Assembly: GCA_039980135.1 (NCBI GenBank) | Contig: JBDXCV010000011.1 | Coordinates: 124,001-188,000, forward strand | DNA length: 64,000 nt | Direction of reading: 5' to 3' | Source: Alphaproteobacteria bacterium | GTDB taxonomy: Bacteria > Pseudomonadota > Alphaproteobacteria > UBA6615 | Part shown: one piece after another, positions 16,915 through 25,546 of the stretch | How positions within the stretch are numbered: the stretch's first letter is position 1 | Layout of the letters: every line of letters starts with the position of its first letter | Notes under the pieces: generated by a model | The model's database searches: none | What the model was told of the DNA's origin: nothing | The model's input: only the letters and a program-made list of their open reading frames with translations | Program-made: the position numbers and the translations under genes

Positions 16915-18084
16915 ATGACAACCAGAGACCGTCTGCAGATGGGCGCATTTTTGCCGCCGCATCACCCAAACGACGAAGACCCGACCCTGGCGATGGAGCG
17001 CGATTTGGCCCTCGTCGAACATCTGGAGCAGCTCGGCTACCACGAAGCGTGGATCGGTGAGCATCATTCGGGCGGGTTCGAGATCATTTCCTCGCCGGAA
17101 CTCTTCATCGCAGCGGCCGCTGAACGGACACAGCGGATCATGCTCGGCAGCGGGGTGGTCTCGCTGCCCTATCACAACCCGCTGATGGTGGCAGAACGCT
17201 TCCTGCAGCTCGATCACCAGACCCGGGGACGCGCCATGCTGGGCGTCGGGCCGGGCCAGCTGCAGACGGATGCGCGGATGCTCGGGATCGATGCCGCGAC
17301 GCAGCGCGACCGGATGGCGGAATCCCTGGAAATCATCCTGCGCCTGTTCAACGGCGAGACGGTCACCCATGAATCCGACTGGATTACCTTGCGGGGTGCG
17401 CACACCAACCTGAAGCCCTATACCCGCCCCCGGCCGCCTGTCGCCATTGCCAGTGCGGTGACTCCTTCAGGTGCCAAACTTGCCGGCCGGCACGGGCTCG
17501 GCATGCTGTGCCTGGCGGCCAGCGTATTTGCCGCTTACGACGTGCTGGATGTGAACTGGGGTATCGCCTGCGACGCGGCCGCGGAAAACGGTCTCTCCAT
17601 GGATCCGGCTGATCTGCGCCTTGTGGTGCCCATGCATCTGGCGGAGACGCGCGAGAAGGCCTGGTCCAACATTCAGTTCGGTTTCGAACCCTGGGAGGAT
17701 TACAGCTTCTCGGTGAACCCGAAAACCGGATTGCTCGGTCTCGGCGGCATCGAGGAAGCGGTGAAGACGGGTCTTGCCGTCGTCGGCACACCGGATGATG
17801 CGGTCGCCTGCCTGGAGAAATACTGGGCCAAGACCGGCGGCTTCGGTTGTTTCCTGCATCTGGCCACGAACTGGGCCGATTTCGAGGAAACGAAGCGTTC
17901 GTATGAACTGTTTGCGCGCTATGTGATGCCGAAATTCGCGGGTCGCAATACCCAGCGTGAAGCCTCGCTACAGTGGATGAAGGACAACCGCGAGGAATTC
18001 AGCCAGTCCTATCGGGACGCCTCGCAAGCGGCCATCGACCGGCACTTCGATGGAAGTGCGCCGTCTCCGACGAAGGACGGCTGA
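16915..18084 (+). CDS. LLM-class flavin-dependent monooxygenase
   Basis: A bacterial-luciferase-like FMNH2-dependent oxygenase, cytosolic, 389 residues. It shows the TIM-barrel pattern MGAFLPPHHP, EQLGYHEAWIGEHHSGGFE (typical EHH after the first strands), IMLGSGVVSLPYHNPLMVAER and RGRAMLGVGPGQL. The substrate is not predictable from sequence; close family members include limonene- and alkanal-type monooxygenases. The ATG at 16915 follows GGGGGAG at 16905-16911; upstream in-frame ATGs at 16792 and 16888 lack such a site. It needs a reductase; one flavin reductase is encoded far away at 62.6 kb. Confidence 0.85.
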   Translation: MTTRDRLQMGAFLPPHHPNDEDPTLAMERDLALVEHLEQLGYHEAWIGEHHSGGFEIISSPELFIAAAAERTQRIMLGSGVVSLPYHNPLMVAERFLQLDHQTRGRAMLGVGPGQLQTDARMLGIDAATQRDRMAESLEIILRLFNGETVTHESDWITLRGAHTNLKPYTRPRPPVAIASAVTPSGAKLAGRHGLGMLCLAASVFAAYDVLDVNWGIACDAAAENGLSMDPADLRLVVPMHLAETREKAWSNIQFGFEPWEDYSFSVNPKTGLLGLGGIEEAVKTGLAVVGTPDDAVACLEKYWAKTGGFGCFLHLATNWADFEETKRSYELFARYVMPKFAGRNTQREASLQWMKDNREEFSQSYRDASQAAIDRHFDGSAPSPTKDG

Positions 18085-18113
18085 CCTGAGCGTGACCGCC
18101 GCGGTGGGCGCAA

Positions 18114-18713
18114 TCAGCTCAGCGGGATATCGTTGTCGGACTTCGTGGCCTGATAGGTCGCGGACATCTCGTCATAGGCCGCGCGAATTGCCGCGATCTG
18201 TGCCGCGCGTGCGCCGACGCTGTCGCCGCCGATTTCGTCTGACAGGGCACTCAGGCTCTGACACGTCCAGAATGCGTTTTTGCGGGCGTAGTTGCCGTCG
18301 TCGATCCTGAACACTTCCTGCAGGATCTTCAGATCGTGGGGTATGTTGAAGGCGTCGCGCGTGTCTTCGTAGCTGAAGAAGTAATAGAAATTGTCGAACC
18401 CGGCCCAGGTGATGGCTGACAGGCACAGCGAGCAGGGTTCATGCGTGGAAATGAATACGCAGTCGCTGGTGTTGGGGCGCTCACCGGCCGGCATCTCGTA
18501 GAACGCGTTGAGGGTCGAGATCTCGCCGTGGTTCAGCGGGTTCTCGGTCTCGGCGTTGGTGGCCGCGATGACCAGCGACAGGTCCGACTTGCGCAGGATG
18601 GCGGCGCCGAAAAGCTTATTCCCGGTCGCCACGCCGGCGCGGGTGAGGGGCACGATGTCTTCCTCGATTACGTTGAGCAGACGCGCGCAAAATTTCGGTG
18701 AAGCCTGGGTCAT
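18114..18713 (-). CDS. Nucleoside deaminase-family protein
   Basis: A zinc-dependent deaminase of the cytidine/deoxycytidylate/guanine deaminase superfamily. The zinc site is visible: HGE in NPLNHGEISTLNAFYEM near residue 63 and PCSLC in THEPCSLCLSAITWAG near residue 93. The 199-residue length is longer than TadA or cytosine deaminase, with an extra C-terminal helical part after residue 140. The substrate is uncertain. It converges on the monooxygenase gene (29-base gap) and is six bases downstream of the NTF2-like gene, with which it may be cotranscribed. Confidence 0.8.
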   Translation of the reverse strand: MTQASPKFCARLLNVIEEDIVPLTRAGVATGNKLFGAAILRKSDLSLVIAATNAETENPLNHGEISTLNAFYEMPAGERPNTSDCVFISTHEPCSLCLSAITWAGFDNFYYFFSYEDTRDAFNIPHDLKILQEVFRIDDGNYARKNAFWTCQSLSALSDEIGGDSVGARAAQIAAIRAAYDEMSATYQATKSDNDIPLS

Positions 18714-18719
18714 GGCCGT

Positions 18720-19172
18720 CTACTCCGTGCGCGCGAAGTTGGAATGGGCCGAAACCTTCCACGCGTCGCCGATCTTGCGAAATACCGTCAGCCGCGGCGC
18801 GCGGCGGGTAATCGGTTTGCCGTCGATGGTCTCGTCGATCTGCAGGATGTAGCGCACCACCATGACATCGCCACCGGTCGTCGTGACAAGATCGTTCAGA
18901 GCGAAATTCGGCCGCGCCCGCACCGTGCCGGCACCCCGATTGATATAGCCATCCCGGTCATAGCCCACACCATTCGATCGCATGATCTGGTATTCCGGCG
19001 CGAGCATGGGGGCGACGGCATCGGGGCCGGCGATAACGCCTTCGATAAACGCGACAAGAAGCGCGCGTGCCTCGTCAGTCGCCTCGTCGGTAGCACCTGG
19101 GGTGGGTGCCGCCAAAACAAGGCTTGCCGCAAAAGCCGTCGCGATAAAGAGGCGGGATAGGGTTCTGCGCAT
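18720..19172 (-). CDS. Exported NTF2-like (SnoaL/DUF4440-type) protein
   Basis: A 150-residue protein with a signal peptide (MRRTLSRLFIATAFAASLVLAA, likely cut near residue 27) followed by a cone-shaped NTF2-like fold: helix ARALLVAFIEGVIAG, the loop APEYQIMRSNGVGYDRDGYI, and strands ending DAWKVSAHSNFART. Such domains bind small molecules or are enzymes, and no catalytic set is recognised here. The start at 19172 puts the Arg-rich signal at the N-terminus; a longer frame to 19229 is unlikely. The product should be periplasmic. It precedes the deaminase gene by six bases. Confidence 0.72.
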   Translation of the reverse strand: MRRTLSRLFIATAFAASLVLAAPTPGATDEATDEARALLVAFIEGVIAGPDAVAPMLAPEYQIMRSNGVGYDRDGYINRGAGTVRARPNFALNDLVTTTGGDVMVVRYILQIDETIDGKPITRRAPRLTVFRKIGDAWKVSAHSNFARTE

Positions 19173-19316
19173 GGGTAACGCCTCGAGTGAGAGCTGTCCG
19201 TGAGCACCCGCCTCAGTCGGCGTATGCAAACGTTACAACTCTTACCAAGATCGTTTCGCGCCGTCGCGGTACGGGCGTAGTCATTTCGTCTGACGGCTGA
19301 GAACCGAGGCGAGCGC

Positions 19317-20108
19317 CTAGAACAATCCCTTGGTCATGCCGCCGTCGACCGCCAGCACCGTGCCGTTGACGTTGCCGGATGCGTCAGATGCGAGGAACGT
19401 CACCACGCGTGCGACCTCGTCCAGTTCGCCCAGGCGCCCGATAGGGATCTGCTGGCGGAACCCGTTCTCGAGTTCTTCCGGTGTCGTGTTGTTGGCTTTG
19501 GCCATGTCGGCAAACAGGTTCAGGATGCGCTGGCTGCGGGTCGGGCCGGGATCGACGGCGTTCACGAAGATGCCATCGCCGCCGTAGATCTGCGAGAGCC
19601 CCTTGTTGACGGCCATGAACGCTGCGTTGACGGCGGAGGCCGGCAGGGCCTGCTTTGCGGGCTCTCGTCCAAACATGCCGATCATGTTGACGATGCGGCC
19701 ATATTTGCGGGCCTGCATGTGGGGGACGAGCGCGCGGGTCAGCTTCACCGCACCCAGGAACTTGAGCTCGAACGCATCGCGCCAGACCTGGTCCTCGATG
19801 TCGTGGAACACCCCGCCGCGTGCTGCACCGGCGGCGTTAACGAGGATATCGATATTGTCGAACTGACCGAGGGCGGCTTCGACGATTTTTTCGCCCGCGC
19901 CTTCATCGGTGATGTCGATCGCCAGCAACCCGACCTCGACCCCATGCGCCTTCGTGATTTCGTCGGCCGTGCTTTTCAGGTCGTCCGCGTTGCGTGCGGT
20001 CAGGAAGACGTTGGCGCCTTCGGCGGCCAGCGCCATGGCCGACGCCGCGCCCAGACCTTTGTTGCCGCCCGAAACGATCGCGTTCTTGCCCTTGAGATTG
20101 AGATCCAC
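19317..20108 (-). CDS. SDR-family protein lacking the catalytic Ser/Tyr
   Basis: A 263-residue short-chain dehydrogenase/reductase fold with a cofactor glycine motif SGGNKGLGAA (residues 13-22) and the VNAAGAA motif near residue 92, ending in VNGTVLAVDGGM. The catalytic region reads RIVNMIGMFGRE, where the usual Ser is absent, and AVNAAFMAVNKGLS, where the Tyr of YxxxK is Met and only Lys remains. It may bind NAD(P)(H) without classical reductase chemistry, or use other residues. The product is otherwise complete. It is a single gene facing the isomerase gene. Confidence 0.82.
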   Translation of the reverse strand: MDLNLKGKNAIVSGGNKGLGAASAMALAAEGANVFLTARNADDLKSTADEITKAHGVEVGLLAIDITDEGAGEKIVEAALGQFDNIDILVNAAGAARGGVFHDIEDQVWRDAFELKFLGAVKLTRALVPHMQARKYGRIVNMIGMFGREPAKQALPASAVNAAFMAVNKGLSQIYGGDGIFVNAVDPGPTRSQRILNLFADMAKANNTTPEELENGFRQQIPIGRLGELDEVARVVTFLASDASGNVNGTVLAVDGGMTKGLF

Positions 20109-20272
20109 CGTTACCCCCGTTCATCCGTATGTTGAAGATGGGTCATAGCATCACGCCGCGTCACGGGGGTAGTCGCACGGGAGAACAAGCCTTTTGATGT
20201 ATTTGTCCGAGCTGCCGGGCTTTAATTGCGGCATGAGATCGGCATAGGATCATGGCATAGGATGCCAGGGTC

Positions 20273-21076
20273 ATGATCCGCTTCGCCCCCAATTTTTATC
20301 ATCTGTTCCTCGAGCTTCCGATCCGTGAACGGTTTGCCGCCGCGGCGAAGATCGGTTGCACCGCGATCGAATGGCATTTCCCCTACGAGTTGCCCAAGGA
20401 TGAGCTGAAGGCGCTGCTCGATGATCACGGCCTGGAGTTCATGTATTGCGTGGTCCCGGCCGATTGGGATGCGGGCGTGCGCGGGTTGGGCGCCCAGCCC
20501 GGCAAGCAGGACGAGTTCCGGCGTGCTGCCGATCAGGCGCTGGAATATATCCAGCATTGCAATTTCTACTCGATCAATGTGGGTGCGGGGCCGGTGCCAC
20601 CCGGAGAATCGCGCGAGCGTTGCGTCGAGACCTATATTGAGAACCTCGATTATTTCGCCGCTGCGTCCGGCGATCACCGCTGCCAGTTCCTGCTGGAGCC
20701 GGTCACCGCGCGGCGCATTCCCGATTGGGCCATGCAGACCATGGCCCAGGCGCGCGACATCGTGGCGGCGGTGGGCCGCGACAATGTGGGTCTCGTCTAC
20801 GACACCTATCATATGCGCTATGAGGAAACCGGAACCCTGTCGGACATCATGGACGAGTACTGGCCGCTGATCGGTTACGTCCAGATCGGCAATCCGCCCG
20901 ACCGGCATGAGCCGGGGGTGGGTGAACTTGACCTTCTCTGGCTTGTGCGACGCGCCATCGACAAGGGCTATCGGGGGGCCATCGGTATGGAACTCGATCC
21001 GTCGATGGACAGCTGGACCAGTCTTCTGTGGATGAACGCGCTGGGCTATACCGTCGACCCGGAAAACCGACTGTAG
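20273..21076 (+). CDS. Hydroxypyruvate isomerase-family TIM-barrel protein
   Basis: Interconverts hydroxypyruvate and tartronate semialdehyde, or a related 2-oxo-tetronate, in glyoxylate/sugar-acid metabolism. The 267-residue product has the sugar-isomerase metal ligands spread over the barrel: LLEPVT near residue 141, VYDTYHMRYE near 175, QIGNPPDRHEPG near 204 and IGMELDP near 240. Length matches Hyi/OtnI. No glyoxylate carboligase or tartronate-semialdehyde reductase gene lies nearby, so the exact substrate is open. It is followed 22 bases later by a small exported protein gene. Confidence 0.85.
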   Translation: MIRFAPNFYHLFLELPIRERFAAAAKIGCTAIEWHFPYELPKDELKALLDDHGLEFMYCVVPADWDAGVRGLGAQPGKQDEFRRAADQALEYIQHCNFYSINVGAGPVPPGESRERCVETYIENLDYFAAASGDHRCQFLLEPVTARRIPDWAMQTMAQARDIVAAVGRDNVGLVYDTYHMRYEETGTLSDIMDEYWPLIGYVQIGNPPDRHEPGVGELDLLWLVRRAIDKGYRGAIGMELDPSMDSWTSLLWMNALGYTVDPENRL

Positions 21077-21098
21077 AATGTCCCTCGGAGTGAAAGAC

Positions 21099-21665
21099 AT
21101 GATCATCACCAAGCCTCTTCATGCCGTTGCCGTTGCAGTGTTCGCATTCGCTGTTCTGGTCGGGCCTGCGGGTGCCGCGGATCTGCCGAACCCCGGCGAG
21201 ACAGTCATCCTGACCATCGGTGGCGCGGTGACCCGGTCCAACCGTGGCGCTCCGGATCACTTCGCCGCCTCGTTTCTCAAGACTCAGGAGTATGACTACA
21301 CGAAGGCCGCGGCGTTCGACGTGCCCATGCTGGAACGTCTCGGCATGGTGAAGACGACGATCAAGGCGGCACCCTGGCCGCGCGCCATCACCCTGGAAGG
21401 GCCGCGCCTTGTCGATGTCCTGATGGCCGCGGGATGGAATGGAACGAAAATTACGATGGTCGCCCTGGACGGCTTTGCGGTCGAGATTTCGGCCGCCGAC
21501 ATTGCGGCCCGGGAGTGGATCGTGGGAATCAAAGCCGATGGGGCGTATCTTCCCATCGGCGGACGCGGACCCGTCTGGATTGTCTATCAGGTGCCCGGCG
21601 GACAGGGGACGGAAGAGGACGAGGCCCGCTGGCCGTGGGCGGTGTTCTACATTTCCGCGGAGTAA
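21099..21665 (+). CDS. Exported Moco-oxidoreductase-like domain protein, no Cys
   Basis: A 188-residue protein with a signal peptide (AVAVAVFAFAVLVGPAGAA, cut near residue 27) and one small domain resembling the oxidoreductase molybdopterin-binding fold: VILTIGGAVTRSN, WPRAITLEGPRLVDVLMAAGW, KITMVALDGFAVEISAADI, GPVWIVYQVP. It contains no cysteine, so it cannot supply the thiolate Mo ligand of sulfite-oxidase-type enzymes. It may be a structural or cofactor-free relative. The ATG at 21099 has GGAG at 21087-21090; an ATG at 21078 would delay the signal. Periplasmic role unknown. Confidence 0.72.
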   Translation: MIITKPLHAVAVAVFAFAVLVGPAGAADLPNPGETVILTIGGAVTRSNRGAPDHFAASFLKTQEYDYTKAAAFDVPMLERLGMVKTTIKAAPWPRAITLEGPRLVDVLMAAGWNGTKITMVALDGFAVEISAADIAAREWIVGIKADGAYLPIGGRGPVWIVYQVPGGQGTEEDEARWPWAVFYISAE

Positions 21666-21836
21666 TTGCCCTGCGTCACACGCATCGGGGATATCCGAAT
21701 GTAACGCACCTCTTTAACTAAAAGAGCAAATTCCACTATTCTATAATCAATAATATCCGATCCCGGAGGCGCATTGCCCCGGTAACGAAACCGCCCGTTC
21801 AGCGGGTGCATAATCTTGTTTCCTGGGAGAGCTTCG

Positions 21837-23642
21837 ATGGCGAAAAAGAAAACACCGTATCAGGACGAACAATCGTGGACCGACGTGCGTGATGGCATGC
21901 GGATCGATTGGGACGTGCCGATCGAAATGGACGATGGTCTCGTGCTGCGTTGCGATGTGTTCCGGCCGATCAAAAACGGCAAGTACGGTGTCATCATGAC
22001 CTACGGTCCGTACGGCAAGTTTCTTCACTTTGACGATGCCTATCATGACCAGTATGAGCGGATGGTCGAGGACTTCCCCGATATCGCATCCGGCACCAGC
22101 GAGAAATACCAGAACTGGGAGGTCGTCGATCCCGAGCGCTGGGTCCCCGATGACTATGTGGTTATCCGTGTGGACGGGCGCGGCACGGGGCGTTCGCCCG
22201 GTGTCATCGACATCTGGTCCCTGCGCGAGGCGCAGGATCTGGCGATCTGTATCGATTGGGCCGGTGTCCAGTCATGGTCGAACGGCAAGGTCGGCCTGAA
22301 CGGCATCTCCTACTACGCCGAAAATCAGTGGCAGGCCGCCGCGCTGCAGCCCAAGCATCTCGCGGCGATCTGTCCGTGGGAGGGTGCGGCCGATTTCTAC
22401 CGCGACATGGCCCATCACGGCGGCATCATGTGTAACGGCTTCGTCAAGGACTGGTCGGAAGCGCAGGTCTATACGGTGCAGCACGGCAAGGGCAGCAACG
22501 GCAAGCGCTCGCGCATGAACGCCGAATGGGTCTCCGGTCCAATTACACTGACCGAGGAAGAGCTCGGCGCCAACCGGAACAATTTCTACGAGGATTGTCT
22601 CGCCCGGAAGCTCGACACCGACGAATACTGGCAGTCGCGCATGCCCGACTGGTCCAAGGTCAAGGTGCCGATGCTCTCGACCGCCAACTGGGGCGGGCAG
22701 GGCCTGCATCCGCGCGGCAACTTCGAGGGTTTCGTTCAGTCGGCCTCCAAAGAGAAGTATCTCGAAGTGCACGGGATCGAGCACTGGACGCATTTCTATA
22801 CGAATTACGGCATGGATCTGCAGAAGCGTTTCTTCGGCTACTACCTGAAGGGCGAGAAGAACGGCTGGAACAAGCAGCCGAAGGTCCAGCTCCAGGTGCG
22901 CCACCCGGGCGAGGTGTTCGTCGAACGTCATGAGAATGAGTGGCCCCTGAAGCGGACCAACTGGACCAAATTCTATCTGAATCCCTCTGATATGAGCCTC
23001 TCGGGGACACCCCAGAAGAGCAAGGGTGACGTCACCTATGGTGGCTTCTCCGACGGTGTGACCTTCATGACCCCGCCGCTGGAAGAGGATATGGAGATTA
23101 CGGGGCCGATCGCCTCGAAGCTCTTCGTGTCTTCGTCCACCAGCGATGCCGATATGTTCCTGGTGGTCCGGATCTTCGGGCCGGACATGAAGGAAGTCAC
23201 CTTCCAGGGCGCGCTCGATCCGCACACGCCGATCGCCCAGGGCTGGCTGCGCGCATCCCATCGCAAGCTCGACAAGAAGAAGAGCCTGCCGTACCGCCCG
23301 TACCACACCCATGACGAAGAACAGCCCCTCGATCCGGGCAAGGCCTACGAGCTCGATGTCGAGGTCTGGCCGACCTGCATCCACGTGCCGAAGGGCTACC
23401 GGGTCGCACTGTCCGTGCGCGGACGGGACTATGTTTATCCGGGCGATTCCAACGTGCAACTTGGCGAATATGCCAACTGGAATGGCTGCGCGATCTTCCG
23501 CCATGACGATCCGCGCGATCGACCGGCGGAGATTTTCGGCGGCGATGTGACGTTGCACACAGGGCCGAAGGAACAGGCCCATGTGCTGTTGCCGATCATC
23601 CCGGCGAAGAAGCCGGCGCGGAAGGCCGCAGCCAAGAAGTAG
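21837..23642 (+). CDS. CocE/NonD family hydrolase, copy 1
   Basis: Serine hydrolase of the X-Pro dipeptidyl-peptidase S15 / cocaine-esterase family, 601 residues. An alpha/beta hydrolase domain (about 1-350) starts with GMRIDWDVPIEMDDGLVLRC and carries the nucleophile elbow GISYY near residue 160. The C-terminal half is the jelly-roll X-Pro domain (YRVALSVRGRDYVYPG). The usual GW-D acid motif reads ANWGGQGLHPRGN, so the expected Asp is missing; EHWTHF supplies the His. The Lys-rich C-terminus (KKPARKAAAKK) is unusual. The ATG at 21837 follows GGGAGAG. First of four tandem paralogues, separated from copy 2 by a large inverted repeat. Substrate unknown. Confidence 0.88.
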   Translation: MAKKKTPYQDEQSWTDVRDGMRIDWDVPIEMDDGLVLRCDVFRPIKNGKYGVIMTYGPYGKFLHFDDAYHDQYERMVEDFPDIASGTSEKYQNWEVVDPERWVPDDYVVIRVDGRGTGRSPGVIDIWSLREAQDLAICIDWAGVQSWSNGKVGLNGISYYAENQWQAAALQPKHLAAICPWEGAADFYRDMAHHGGIMCNGFVKDWSEAQVYTVQHGKGSNGKRSRMNAEWVSGPITLTEEELGANRNNFYEDCLARKLDTDEYWQSRMPDWSKVKVPMLSTANWGGQGLHPRGNFEGFVQSASKEKYLEVHGIEHWTHFYTNYGMDLQKRFFGYYLKGEKNGWNKQPKVQLQVRHPGEVFVERHENEWPLKRTNWTKFYLNPSDMSLSGTPQKSKGDVTYGGFSDGVTFMTPPLEEDMEITGPIASKLFVSSSTSDADMFLVVRIFGPDMKEVTFQGALDPHTPIAQGWLRASHRKLDKKKSLPYRPYHTHDEEQPLDPGKAYELDVEVWPTCIHVPKGYRVALSVRGRDYVYPGDSNVQLGEYANWNGCAIFRHDDPRDRPAEIFGGDVTLHTGPKEQAHVLLPIIPAKKPARKAAAKK

Positions 23643-23649
23643 CAGAATA

Positions 23650-23683
23650 TTTTGGGCGGCCAGGAGATACGGGCCGCCCAAAA
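23650..23683. repeat. Inverted repeat between hydrolase copies 1 and 2
   Basis: TTTTGGGCGGCC (23650-23661) and its exact complement (23672-23683) form a 12-bp stem with a 10-base loop. The T-tract precedes the stem, so it is not a standard terminator. A second small hairpin GCCC-GAAA-GGGC lies at 23731-23742, just before the next ribosome site. They could modulate read-through or RNA stability. Confidence 0.55.
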
Positions 23684-23762
23684 CGATTCGGCCTGAACGT
23701 TTTCAGGGCCGTACCAGGAATGCAAAAAAAGCCCGAAAGGGCCTGTTTCGGGAGGAGTGATC

Positions 23763-25532
23763 ATGGACGACATCAAATATACCGACGACCCACTGTTCAA
23801 AAGCGAGGTCCGTGAGGGTATGCGCGTCGATTGGGATGTGCCCATCGAGATGGATGACGGCCTCATTCTGCGCGCCAATGTCTATCGCCCGGACGATGAC
23901 GGCCAATATCCGGTGATCATGTCCTACGGCCCCTACGGCAAAGACCTCCATTTCGAGGAACTCTACAAGACCTGCTGGGATCTGATGTGCGAAAATCATC
24001 CGGATGTCCCGCGTGGGTCCTCGAACATCCATCAGGCCTGGGAAGTGGCTGACCCCGAAAAATGGGTGCCGCGCGGATATGCGCTGGTGCGGGTCGATTC
24101 TCGCGGCGCCGGCCGCTCGCCGGGTTATCTCGAAAACTTCAATTCGCGCGAGACAAAGGATTTCTACGACTGCATTGAATGGGGTGGTGTGCAGCCCTGG
24201 TCGAACGGCAAGGTCGGTCTCAGCGGCATTTCCTATTATGGGATTAACCAGTGGCAGGTGGCCGCCCTGCAGCCGCCGCACCTGGCCGCGATCTGCCCGT
24301 GGGAAGGCTCGACGGATTATTACCGTGAGGGAAGCTACCACGGGGGCATCTACTCGACGTTCGCCAAGAACTGGTACGACATGCAGATCATGAAACTGCA
24401 ACACGGCTACGGCGATCGCGGTTTCCGCTCGCGTGCCAATGGCGAATGGGCAGCCGGTCCGGAGACCTTGTCCGATAACGAGTTGGGCGCCAACCGGTTC
24501 GATTTGCATCAATCCTTGCGCACCCATCCGCTCGATGACGAGTTCTTTGCCGATCGTGCGGTGGACCTCTCCAGGATCGAAGTGCCGATCCTCAGTTGTG
24601 GCAACTGGGGCGGTGCGCCGCTGCATCCGCGTGGCAATTTCAACGCGTTCATGCAGGCATCTTCGAAGGAAAAATATCTCGAAGTCCACGGCCTGGAACA
24701 TTGGTCGCTCTACTACACCGACTATGGCAACGACCTGATGTGGCGGTTCTTCGATTGTTATCTGAAGGGCGACGATTCCGGCTGGAAGGACCAGCCGCGC
24801 GTGTCGCTGAATGTGCGTCATCCGGGCGAGAAGTTCGTGCCGCGCGGCGAGGAGGACTGGCCGCTGCCGCGCGCCCAATGGACCAGGTTCCATTTCGAGC
24901 CGGTGGGACAAATACTTTCGGAAACGCCCACCAGCGAAGCAGCGACGATCACATATCAGGCGATGGGTGACGGCCTGACATTCCTGTCGAATCCCGCTGC
25001 GGAGGACACGGAAATCTGCGGCCCCATGGCCGTGAAGCTCAACGTGTCATCGGATACCAAGGATGCGGACATGTTCGTCATCCTGCGGGTGTTCCAGCCG
25101 GACATGAAGGAGGTTACGTTCCGCGGCGCGCTCGATCCCCACACACCGGTCGCATCAGGCTGGCTGCGGGCCTCGCACCGCAAGCTCGATCCCGCGCGCT
25201 CGAAGGAATGGGCGCCGTATCACACCCATGATGAGGTACAGGAATTGACGCCGGGCGAGATCTACGAGCTCGATATCGAGATTCACGGTTCGGGAATCGT
25301 TGTGCCGAAGGGTTATCGGTTCGCCCTGTCGATCCGCGGCTGTGACTATGTCTATCCCGGTGAGCCCGATTCCGGCCTTTCGAACATGAAGAACGCGTTT
25401 ACGGGTGTCGGACCGTTCCTGCACGACGATGAGACGGACCGGCCGCCGGAGGTGTTCGACAACAATGTGACGGTGCATCTTGGCAACGATCATGCCGGCT
25501 ATGTCTTGTTGCCGATCATCCCGGCCAAATAG
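23763..25532 (+). CDS. CocE/NonD family hydrolase, copy 2
   Basis: A 589-residue paralogue of the preceding gene with the same two-domain plan: GMRVDWDVPIEMDDG at the N-terminus, elbow GISYYGINQWQVAAL, GNWGGAPLHPRGN in place of the GW-D motif, LEHWSLYYTDYG with the candidate His, and a C-terminal jelly roll (FALSIRGCDYVYPGEP). The start at 23763 follows GGGAGGAG. It opens a tight run of three (14- and 23-base gaps to copies 3 and 4), which probably form one transcript. It lacks the Lys-rich tail of copies 1 and 3. Cytosolic; substrate unknown. Confidence 0.88.
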   Translation: MDDIKYTDDPLFKSEVREGMRVDWDVPIEMDDGLILRANVYRPDDDGQYPVIMSYGPYGKDLHFEELYKTCWDLMCENHPDVPRGSSNIHQAWEVADPEKWVPRGYALVRVDSRGAGRSPGYLENFNSRETKDFYDCIEWGGVQPWSNGKVGLSGISYYGINQWQVAALQPPHLAAICPWEGSTDYYREGSYHGGIYSTFAKNWYDMQIMKLQHGYGDRGFRSRANGEWAAGPETLSDNELGANRFDLHQSLRTHPLDDEFFADRAVDLSRIEVPILSCGNWGGAPLHPRGNFNAFMQASSKEKYLEVHGLEHWSLYYTDYGNDLMWRFFDCYLKGDDSGWKDQPRVSLNVRHPGEKFVPRGEEDWPLPRAQWTRFHFEPVGQILSETPTSEAATITYQAMGDGLTFLSNPAAEDTEICGPMAVKLNVSSDTKDADMFVILRVFQPDMKEVTFRGALDPHTPVASGWLRASHRKLDPARSKEWAPYHTHDEVQELTPGEIYELDIEIHGSGIVVPKGYRFALSIRGCDYVYPGEPDSGLSNMKNAFTGVGPFLHDDETDRPPEVFDNNVTVHLGNDHAGYVLLPIIPAK

Positions 25533-25546
25533 GCGGGGCCCGGTAC

